Assembly: GCF_023856365.1 (NCBI RefSeq)
Contig: NC_064544.1
Coordinates: 26,264,399 to 26,328,398, forward strand
Direction of reading: 5' to 3'
Source: Brienomyrus brachyistius
Taxonomy: Eukaryota > Chordata > Actinopteri > Osteoglossiformes > Mormyridae
Length of the DNA stretch: 64,000 nucleotides
Made by a program: the position numbers and the translations under genes
Notes under the pieces: model-generated
The model's database searches: none
What the model saw: the letters and a program-made list of their open reading frames with translations, nothing else
What the model was told of the DNA's origin: nothing
Shown: one piece after another, positions 11,401-23,400 of the stretch
How positions within the stretch are numbered: position 1 is the first letter of the stretch
Layout: each line of letters opens with the position of its first letter

Positions 11401-14400
11401 TAGGTGCTAACGCCATATTTCTGTAAGTTAGTTAGCTGGCTACTCTAGTCAGCTAATATACCATTCAGTCAATGTATGATGTCGCTGTGAGTTCCTAATG
11501 TCTTATTGTATTAATATGTTTTCTGTTCCATTCCATTATACTTAAAATTGTTATGCAATACCTCTGGTGCAACTATTGCGCAGAAATAGATAAATAGCTT
11601 GAGTTTGTTATATTAGCAGTAATATATTAGGAGTAAACGGCCCTTTCCAGCTTGGTGAATTGTACTTTTGGTTTATTTGTGTTTGAAATCAAATTTACAA
11701 GTATGAAGTAATATTTTGAACAAAAAAAAAGCAAGTTTGGATATTGGACGGGGGTTTGTCCTGAGGCCACTTGAAACCTCCATGACCGTGTACATTTACT
11801 GCACAAATAAAAGGGAGCTTGTGATCTGCCTGCTGTCCCAGTGTCTGATGGTGCGTGAGGAAGCGGTAGGATGGGGCTGTGGGGGTGAACACGTCCCACG
11901 TGTGTAAAAGAAGCGACCTGGGCAGCCGCTCAGGCCAAGCTGCACGACCTGAGACCTGGGGACTGGTTCTCGGGAAAAGAACTAACGGAGGGAGAACTGG
12001 AGATCCAAGCGGTGACTGAGACCCTTCCAGATCCTGCTCACGATGCAGACTTGGAGGTTGGAGAGAGGGCCACCTGGATACACGCCTCACACTGCAGGAG
12101 ACTACCGGAGCCCGGCGGGGCTCAGCAGGGACAACAGGAGGAGAGTCATTAGGTGACGACGTGCCTGGATGAGGTGGGACGAGTGCTGATTGGGCGTGCC
12201 CACACTCTGAGCACCAATACGCCGCAAGAAAGGCACCAATCACCGGTCACTCCCATCTACCCCATTACACAGACATAAGAGGGACGAGGCAAGGATGCAT
12301 CAGGGTTCCCTGGGCCCTTGTGACGGCCGCCATCACAGTGATCGTGACATTGGTGACAAATATGTTTTCTGGGGGGGGGGCAGCGAAGCGAGGTCATAAA
12401 TTGCACCACAGTAGCACCACCGCAACTCTTTTTGGCAGTACGTCAATTTCACAGCAAGAGTCTCACTGCAGACTGCATTGTGTTTCTCTGATGCCGCCTG
12501 ATGTTAATGTCGGCCTGGAAGAATTACTCTCTGGTCCGGCAGCCCCAGGCGAGCCTAATCATACATGACAACGTAAGAAACTTCACCCTATGGATAAGGC
12601 AGGACTCCGGTTCTGTTCAGAGTGAGTGAGCTTCGCTGTTCCTACACACACATTACGAAGGCTGGAGGACAGCAGTCAGGCGGATACAGCTGTAACAGAC
12701 CTAATGTGACGACAGACGTTGAGATTCTCAGGAACCTGTGCATCATAGAGCACTGGGCAATAGCCACCGCTGCCAGTATGTCAGACTGCTATTGAGGGTG
12801 TGGCCACAGCGTATATTCCTGCCTCCTGCACAACTGGATGCTATGTTTCCCCAGTACGGTCTGGCACAAGCATGGAATCAGCTAGTCATTATCCATTACC
12901 GTCTAGCACTATTTGTTAATGCCACCACTGATGCCATAACCAGAATCAACAAAGAGCTCAACCCAGAGCAGACTGATGCTGGATATCTTGCTGGTGAAGG
13001 AGGGAGGTATTTGAGCTGTGACAGAGGACCAGTGCTGCACGTACAGTATGTCCCGGCCAGTGATGATGCCGATATCTCTTTGGTTATACAGCACATGACA
13101 GAGGATGAATGCTGCACGTACAGTATGTCCCGGCCAGTGATGATGCCGATATCTCTTTGGTTATACAGCACATGACAGAGGATGAATGCTGCACGTACAG
13201 TATGTCCCGGCCAGTGATGATGCCGATATCTCTTTGGTTATACAGCACATGACAGAGGATGAATGCTGCACGTACAGTATGTCCCGGCCAGTGATGATGC
13301 CGATATCTCTTTGGTTATACAGCACATGACAGAGGATGAATGCTGCACGTACAGTATGTCCCGGCCAGTGATGATGCCGATATCTCTTTGGTTATACAGC
13401 ACATGACAGAGGTGCTGAAGCAGCTTCACTGGGATGAACATGGCAGTGTCACCTGGGGGTGGCTGTATGGTCTTTTTTGGCCGGTGGACAGCGTACCTCA
13501 CCGTGTTCCTTCCGTTACTGTCACATTAATATCCTTTGCCTCTCCGCCCCCTGCATTATACACTGTCTGACCTGCATTATACACTGTCTGACCTGCCTAA
13601 TTAATCTGTGTCCAGTAACAGTTCTGTTGAAAACAAATTGTTTGCCTTTCATGATGAAACAGACTGTTTTTATTATGATGCTGAAGTCATTGAATATTTG
13701 AAGTCAGGGTCATAGGTCCTGTAGCATTCCCTACAATAAAGGCTGTATTGTTGAAATTCAACACAGCACCGCCATCTAGTGGACCACTGGAGAGGCTTTT
13801 CAAGTTGAGAAATTTAGCGTTCACTCCAAGGAGAAACAGACTGTCTGGCAAATGATGTGAGCGACTCCTTCTAGTGAGATATAACCACTGATTTACTAAT
13901 AAATAAGCAACTGTGTTGAGTTTCTTCAGTGTGTTTGCCATTTAAACGTTCCTCATTTAAATTTGTCTTTATTTTGAAATGTTAGAAAAAAGCCAGTCTA
14001 TTATTTTCCATCCATCCATTTTCTGTAACTGCTTATCTTATTTAGGGTTGTGGGGGGTCCAGAGCTTATCCTGGATGATTTGGGTGCAGGGCAAGGAACA
14101 ACCCAGTATGAGATGCCAGCCCATTGCAGAGCAGACACACACACCATTCACAGCTATGGGCAGTTTGGCAGCTCCAATTAACCTTAGCATGTTTGTGGAC
14201 TGTGAGGGGGAAACCCCACACCGACACGGGAGAACATGCAAACTCCACACACATGGAGCCAGTGCAGAGACTCAAACCCTGGTCCCTGAGGTGTGAGGTA
14301 ACAGTGCTAACTGCTGCACTACTGTGCCACCCTGCTATTTTATTTATATTTTATATTTACACCATGTGGTGTTAGAAAGCCCAGCTTCTTTTATTATTCT

Positions 14401-17400
14401 TTTATTTTTTATATATTAATATAGTTTAATTCTGAGGCTTATAGCCTGATGTCAGTGCTGCCTTCACTGGCCTGTTTGAAATGCATGAAACATCCAGTTC
14501 AGTCTTGTTCTGTGCAGTGCTCTTTTGACTGGTTTTCACCGCCTCTGAACCCGATTTGTTGCCTTTCTTTACCTTATTAAACCACATAAAATGAAGAATT
14601 AATGTTATCCTTATTAAAACTGGGAAGCTGATATGTGCGTATATATAAGGTTTGGTGATACAGGCTAAAAATGACTGGAAATTAAATGAAACAATGCATC
14701 ACTGCAAAGTACAGCAAAAGTAAATGTGATGAGTAGCGAAACTAATTATTTTCCACGGGGAGTAATTAAGTAAAGTAATGCATTACTTTTTAAAAAAGTA
14801 ATGAGTAATACGTAATACATGACTTTTAATGCTGACCCCAACACTGGTGGTGGGTGAGGTACAAACAAGCAGTGCAGTGAAATGGGTAAATTTCTATGCA
14901 GAGTTACCAGGCCTGGCTGGTATTACGGTAATACAGTAAACCGGGGAATTTTGAAATCGAAATTAGCCGGGACCCCCTCCCTATGCCAAGATGTCAAAAT
15001 TCCAGAATAGTGTTGCTTTTGAAAATACTGTAGTGACTGTGGGGGCGGGGCTGCCTCCTCAATTGCTGTTTCCGCGCTGGCCGCACGGAGCATCATGGGA
15101 GTTCGGGGTTTGCGAACGGGTTAGCGCGATATTGTTCCGGTATTGTGTTATGTTGTGATGGGGTTAAGGGCAGGGGTTCATTGTGTGTGTATTGTGATGG
15201 GTTCTGGCACTTTTGAGGCTGCCTGCAGGGGGAGCCGTGCCTCACCGTCATTGTGAGGCGGAGCCTGGTTAATGGAGTGGGCGCGGCTTGCTCGCCACAG
15301 GGGGACTCATAAGGTGAATCAGTGCAGTACAGCCTCTGAACGCAAGAGGGTGCACAGGTTTCTTTAGCCTTGTTCAAGGTTGGTAAATAAAGGGTTGGAC
15401 ATGTTCCAAATTGCACTTGAACTCCTTGTGTTGAAGCCTTCCTTTCTATAGTGGACTTGGTCTCCCCTAAATCCACTACAATGCTGTATATTGTCTGGAG
15501 GTTTTGAAAAATTAGTTAAACTGTAATGTGACAAAATGAACTATAAACTTACATACTGCACACAAATGCATAAAAACACTAAACTGCACTATATATGCAA
15601 TGTTCTTGTAGTGAGGAACATATCAAACAATATACTGTAGATTTCATGTGGAAAATAACCTTCTGCAAGCCGACCCACGACTTAGGCTCACTCAACCGGT
15701 CTATTATCACTCTGCCAGCCTGTAATCACTCCGCCAGCCCATTATTACTCTGCCAGCCTGTAATCACTCTGCCGGCCCATTGTCATTCAACCAGCCTGTA
15801 ATCACTCTGCCGGCCCATTGTCATTCAACCAGCCTGTAATGACTCTACCAGCCTATTATCACTCTACCGGCCTATTGTCATTCTACCGGCCTATTGTCAT
15901 TCTACCGGCCTATTGTCACTCTACCGGCCTATTATCACTCTACCAGTCACCTCCTGTAGCAATAAAAGGACCTTTTCAACACTAAAGTTTGTAAAGAACC
16001 AACATGGGATTTTCTCCCAGAAAACCGCCGACTCACTGGATGTTTGTTTCTTTTTCAGCCCATTTTCTGTAAATCCTAGGATGGTTGTGTGTGAAAATCC
16101 CAGCAGATCAGCAATTTCTGAAATACTCATACCAGCACGTCAGGCACCAGCAAACATGCCACGTTCAAAGTCACATAAATCACATTTCGTCCCCATTCTG
16201 GTGTGTGATCTGAACATTACCTGAAGCTCCAGACCTGTATCAGCATTATTTTATACAATGTCCTGCTGACATATGATTGGCTGATTAGATATTTTCTTCA
16301 ACAAGCAGTTGAACAGGTGAACCTAATAAAGCCCCTGAATGGAGGGAAACACGGGGAGAACATGCAAACAGCACACAAGGGGAACTTATACACGGACTTA
16401 CTTATGGATGAAACCGTGATGACCAGGAATGTAACTCCAGTTATTCCTGCTACGATGGTACGTATTTTCACTCTTTTTTCTCTGTCTTTAGAATATTTTA
16501 TCCAAACCACAATGTCGACGACTGAAACAAGAAGAAAACAGTTAGCAAACATAAAATTTATTTCAGACAGAGAATATAGCACAAATGTGCTGAGTGTCCT
16601 GTGTGCACTGCTCTGCACAGCCCTGTCAGCTGGGGGATAAGGGGTTAAATCCCATGTCAGAAGCTGTGGTAAATAAACTATTTAATCTGAAATATAAATA
16701 AGGGTAATAAAAGGTAACCCAGGGTGCTTGGGGGGGCTTTAATGCACAGGCTGAGCCAGGGGCCTCCACTAAAAAAGGACCACCCCTCTCCGCAGAGGTA
16801 CAGCTTGGATGGGAGGCCTTACACACACAGTCACATGCTATGAGCAATTTACAGGCACCAATTAACCTGAGGGCTGCTGGAGGAAACTAGAGTAGCTGGT
16901 GGAAATTCAAATGACATGGGGAGCAAATGCAGACTGTACACAGGCACAGAGGAGGGGGGACTCAAACCCACACAATACGGGGAGCACATGCAAACTGCAC
17001 ACAGACACAGAGAAGTGGGACTCAAACCAGCACCCTGGAGGTGTCAGGCAGCAGTGCTGACCACTGAGCCACTGTGCTGCCCCATAGATACAGATTAACA
17101 CTGAACAAAACAGATATTGCATTCTAAAAAATGTAATTATGTAAATCATCAAACATTTCTGAGTAGAAAATATATCTACATGCATAATTCTAGTCCTATA
17201 TATTCCTGAAATCCATTTATAAACATACTCACTTTGGAATATAACAAAAACGATGAACATAAATATGATTCCACCAAACATTCCTCCAAATGCTGCTTTC
17301 TCGGCTGGAGATGGGGAAGATTTAGCTGAGAACTCGATAAAAGAACCTGAAATGAGGTAAGAAGAGTCAGTCAACAAGTAATTAGACACAAGAAAAAACA

Positions 17401-20400
17401 AAAGCATTCAGTGGTTCATTTGTCTATCAGAAGCTTTTGTCTAAAGTAACGTGTAAGTAAGGATCAGAGAGCAGGATCAGCCTTCGGTTAAGTTCTAACC
17501 CATAGAGTCACACAGGTTAGGAAGCAGATTAATAAGGGTCATGAAAAGTCAGTGAGGGTGTTTGGCTGAGAGACATTATTCACCCTAAATGATGCTTCCA
17601 AACAGCTATAAATCCAGAAGCATAGGGGGACCAAATGAGCCAATCAGCCTGTATAATTCCATCCAGGTAAGTGGATAAGTGTGACCCCAATGAGCACATA
17701 TGAAGGCAGAGCGATGGGCTGCAGTCAGGCCTTCTGTGAAATTCCAGGGCATGAGAGACACACAGGGATCAGGAGCTGGGGCCCCATTGGAAGGTGAGGG
17801 GCCAAAACAAGTACCATTCACATCAGGGACGCATTACAGTTACAATGAACCTACACATGTTATACGTTGGTGTTTGAGGAGGGGTAGGATTAGGATATCC
17901 ATCCGCACCATACGTGTTATACGTTGGTGTATGAGGAGGGGTAGGATTAGGATATCCATCCGCACCATACGTGTTATACGTTGGTGTATGAGGAGGGGTA
18001 GGATTAGGATATCCATCCACACCATACATGTTATACGTTAGTGTATGAGGAGGGGTAGGATTAGGATATCCATCCGCACTATACAGTACATGTTATACGT
18101 TAGTGTATGAGGAGGGGTAGGATTAGGATATCCATCCGCACTATACAGTACATGTTATACGTTAGTGTATGAGGAGGGGTAGGATTAGGATATCCATCCA
18201 CACCATACATATTATTCATTTTTTCTAATAATAATGCAGCCCTAATTTAAAATAATCCTCATTTCTTATCTATTTAAAACCGTCCCCTTTCAGGCAGCTG
18301 GGCACTGGAGCAGTTCAGGTTAAGCACCTGTCTAAAGGTAAACAGGCCGAGCTTCTCCCAGGACTTGGGCAGGAAAACTTCAGGTTACAGGTCCTTGTCT
18401 TACCCACCCTGCTAAGGACTGGCCCTCTTAACTGGGTTACTGCATGGGGGAGTAAGATGGGGATTCAGGTGGGAATCAAACTCTGATTTAAAGATATTTT
18501 AAAACCTGAGGTGCTGAGAGCGACAAAATCACCTAAAGTCTGTACAGTAATGAGATGAAAAATGAGCAGTTTGTGCTAAAACACTGAAGTATGTTTGGCA
18601 TCTTCAAAGATGCATCACAGTGTGTTTAATATTTTACCAGGAGCTGCTGCTTCATCCTGCTTTACTTTAATGTTTAATAACCATTAATTACACTTAAACT
18701 CACCTGTTAGGACACCGACCATAATGATGGGAAATGCAGCTGTCAGAGTGTTGAGTATAATATTCTGCCATGAAACTGCAAAAATAAAAACGATATTTTT
18801 TTTAAGTAAAATAAAAATGGGATTTATAATTGTATGTTAAATTCAACCCATCATACATGACACCAGCTACCCCTAATTATAGGAAAAATATTTAACAATG
18901 TCAGACCATTAATGATCATTCATTCCTCAAGGACAAATTAAATAAAAATTTATCATATCTGATCATGAGTTGGTAGATGATCATTTCACACACATTAGCA
19001 GCAGAAGATCCTTATTCAAAGTAAAAGCCTCTGTGACCCACATTACAGTGTAAGAGCTGGACAGTGCACTGTTACAACCCCGATACCAACAGTAACTGGG
19101 CTGCAGGAGAACCAGCAATCATATGTGTTGCGATCGCAATGGGGAAGCAGGACTAAACATCCTGTTGCCTCATTCCCACCATCCAGCACAATCTCTCCTC
19201 TTTCACTGCTGCTCTCACTTCCTGCTGGACCAGGAAGTTTTCTTCCTTCCCTTGAGTGATTAAGGTGGGATGTGGAGAAGGATCCTAGTCCAGCTCAGCC
19301 TTGCATCACCACTCCTACCACTTTCAGCCTTAAACTTGGCTTGCAAAACCATTATACCAGCTCTGGCCACCTTCAGATCGCTTGACCCTCTGTCAGAGGC
19401 GGACATTTCAGGTCCAGAAAGTAAAAATCCAGACCAAGATTTTATTTCAACCAACCAGTTGATTATTCTGTGTCTGTGACTCAGACACTCAACTGGTGGG
19501 TTGAAACTAAATCCTGGTTTGGATTTTTACTTTCTTGACCTGAAATGTCTGCCTCTGCCCTCTGTACAGCAACACTTTCCCAGCTCCTGTAACCTTGAAC
19601 TCCTCCTCCAAGGACTTGAGTGGCAGTCACAGGTTGTTTTGATGACTATAGAGAGCCATGCTGCTCAGGCTCCGGAGGTGGCTGCTGACTTTCCGCTCCA
19701 AGGTTTCTATTGTCGGGATTCACACTTCATAAACCAGGAGTGGCCACAGGACTCTTCGAGGAATGACATGCTGGTACAGTCATGCTTTAAATTACCCCAG
19801 TAGGCCAGACCAGTCCACTGACCTCAGCCAGCCATCCAACTCAGTGCAGGTCAACTTGATGCCTGTTGTGTCCTTCAGGACACTTTGCCTCCTGACAGGC
19901 TTCCCTGTGATGGTTGGGATGTCAGTACCTGCGATACTGAACTGAAATTTGTCATCCACCTTCCTTCTCCTCAGCACCATGGACCTAGATTTGGAGGCTT
20001 GAACTCCATCCACTCCCACCCCATCAGCTTCTCAGGCCCCTGCAGGATCCAGTGACGTCCTGGGACTGACTCTGTGGTGACTGTTATCTCATCCATAAGT
20101 GCTCTGATGGGAGGCTGCTGTTGGGCAGTTTCTGTTTTAGACTCTCTGTACTCTGGTTCAGCAGGTTTTGTGAGCATGTTCATGGCAGCAGAGAACAGGA
20201 TCACAGAGATAATGCGGCCTGTGATGGTCCTGGTCTCAGCCTTCTTCCAGCCTGATATAACAGTGGAATTGAGCCTTATGCATTTTCCAGGTCGGGCCAC
20301 AGGACTGACAGATTGTCTTTGTTCTCCCAGCCTCCCTGATCAGCTGTGTCACCATTAGTGATGTGCAGATCGGCTCTGACTCCATCCGAATCCACATGTA

Positions 20401-23400
20401 CATATAAATCATCCACCCGCCACCCACCCGAATAAAGTATCAGAGACCGGCACCCGATCACACATTACCAGTGTTTCTCAGTGGGATACATGTAAGTATG
20501 ATGATCTGATAACATGTTACACTGAATTAAGCTGGTTTTAAATAAATAAACATTAACTTAAAGTGAAAGTTCTTCTTTCAATGGCACCAGCCTGAACACA
20601 GACTGACATCCTTACCCCCGTCAGACTATAACTCTGCATGTCATCTTCCCAAATACAGAGCATTAAGAATACTAATACCGTGTTACACATGATATTACCA
20701 GCACTTCACTCGTCATGGTAACTATTTCACTAAATCACTCCCACACATAACTTTTCCACCCATCCTTTTTATTTGTTTTTAATTTATCCTTATTTGATTT
20801 TTACTCTGATCTTTTTTGCCTCCGTTGCTGTTTAAGACAAATGGACCCGCAGTGGGAGTTTAGTCTGCTAATTCATACCTGATGTAAAATGAAGCTTAAA
20901 ATACATTCACATTTTAGAGAATGTAATGAATATTTTCCTCATTTATGACATATGTCACCCATGTGCAAACCTTCTGCTATTAATCAGAATAGTAATTTTT
21001 ATAAATATATACTGGTCCTTCTCTAGACGACTCAGAGGAGCTTCCACAGGCACAGAAAGAGTTTAAGGTGATTCTTGTTCACTTTGCATGGGAGCCACTC
21101 AGGCCTGGAGCTGAACTTGATCATCCTCTCCTGACTACCTCAGGAACCTCATTCAGCTGCAGGTCTGACGTGTCAAACTGCACAGCTGCCTCGGTCGGCT
21201 GCATCACTGTGCTGCACTGTCCCAGGTCCTGATCTCTTGCTGGGTCACTATACATCTGCTTCAGATGCTGGTCCCTCTCCTCCTGTGAACAGGCCAGCTT
21301 GCTGCTATGCTTCTGCCCTAACAGATCCTTCATGAACCTGAAGGGCTTGGTGATGAATGCAGTGCTTTCAGGCTCTTTCACAGTGTCGTCTCCGATGCCA
21401 CTCTGCCCACTGGAGGACCCTGATCTTCTTGTGTAGGATGTACATCAGCTGAGCCAAGCCACTGCACTCCTCTTCTTTTGCCTGTTTGTATTGGGACCTG
21501 AGGGTCTCCATCTCCTGGCTGATACTATGGATCTTCACTGCTCTTTGGTTCGTTAATTATGGTCCTTTGGAAGCTCTCGGCTGCTCCTCTCCAAACCGCT
21601 CTGACACAGTGCTGACAGTGATCGCTGTCTTGGTCAAACTAATTATAAACACCTGTCTTTATTTTACAGTTTTTTTCCACAAACAGTGACAACCTCCTTT
21701 CATATGAAGTGTAGGAAACAGGACAGGAAACATGGAAATATGTAAACATACTTGCGATTAATTCCTGATATGGAGCCATATTTATCAACAGCAGGATATA
21801 CATCAGACTGATGGCAGGACAAGTAACAGCCTCTTCTGTGGATCCTGGGAAACAGGTAACATTAAGTTTTATTTATTTAGCAGAGTGAAGCAGGCTCAGA
21901 ACATACCGGGAGCAGTTGGGGGTTAAGGCCCTTGCTGAGGGGCCCATGTGTAAAATCACTATGTCAAGTCTGAGATTTGAACCAGCGACCCTCCAAATGC
22001 AGGGGAAACATCCTAACCCACTGAGCCACCCCCCCCACCCCCCCATCACTGATAAAACTGAAGGAATCTTTTCCTCTTACAGTATTTATGTGGGCAGCCA
22101 TAGAATTGTTTCCCAGTTCTGAATGCAGCACTAGGATCCCTGTTAATCCTGTTTAAATTTCTTAGCTTCTCATAACTTCCTTCCTTCTACTCTGCTGAAC
22201 TTTACATTGGATTTCATGTTATCTGTCACTTCATTACTGTCTGCTAATATCTAAAATTATATAATTAGTCACCAGGGGACGCTGTCTCTGCTGGTGTAAA
22301 ATATATCTTTATTTCATCACCGTGTGTTTAATCTCCCTGTTCTTGCAGGAAATCCAGAAAAAAATGAAACCTACATCATCCAATACAGACTCACAGTGTC
22401 AATAAAATAATATTTAAGGAAATACATATCAAACTATAAATAACTATGAGTTAATTTATGAAGAAAACTTATTCACCTTAAAAGTGAATCATCACAGTAC
22501 AGATTACAAATACTAAGTATCAGCCTCAAATTACAGAGTCACTCATTTACATAATTAATCCCCAGCAGGTTGCTGTTTATGCTGCTGCTGCTTATTTCTT
22601 ACTGCCTGCACAACAAAAACAATAAAATCTGTCTCTTTGTAAAGCTTCTTTAAACCATATTCACTGGGCTCACCTTCAGTTACACCCCACAGGATGAAGG
22701 CGGCGGAAACCATGATTGGTGGAACTGTGACATGTGAGCAGTGACTCAGCAGAGCCTGTTTGCTTTTATCTGTGGACAGAGAGTAGAATCAGATTTAACC
22801 ACATGATCTTTAACATTAGATGATGGTTCATGGAAAGTTTAATGATCTGCAGCCATCCTCAGATGATCATTATGCTGCATTCACACCTACAGACACGCAG
22901 TACAGACTGTCAGTCTCACCAGATGCAGATCCTGCATTATTTTAGTATAATTTCAATGAGGACATCAGCTTTGGTTCATTGTTTTAGTTTGTAGGGGTTT
23001 ATAGTAATAAAACTTTCTGAAATGATTCATATTCACACATATGTGTCTGTTACCAGAGAAACAGGATCAAAGTATGTTAATTACATCACAGTTAAGCCCT
23101 GCAGTGGACAGGCACCCTGTGTAGATACAGTCCTGCCTGATGCCCCATGTCTGCTGAGATGCCCTCAGGATAAGTGGCTGCAAACATGGATCCACTGATG
23201 TCATCATAATTACTAGAAATGACAGAGCAGATGCTACACTTACCTTCCTTTATTAAATGCCTGACAGATAAAGCACCAGTAAGTAGGACTACAGGTGTGA
23301 CAGCGATGCACAGCCACAGAATCAGCCAATGCAGGGATGAATAACCTAAAATATTCAGAATTACATTCCATTAGTCATTTTCTAAAACAGGCTGTTTGTC

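Noticed and set aside
11695..12243. A 182-codon minus-strand open frame
   Set aside because: It is antisense to the retroviral integrase and envelope remnant and has no recognisable content.
17840..18041. Open frames with RGRIRISIRTIRVIRW-type repeats
   Set aside because: Translation of the 57-bp minisatellite.
15690..18235. CRISPR-like pattern of short repeats
   Set aside because: Units are contiguous without unique spacers, in a eukaryotic intron; these are minisatellites.
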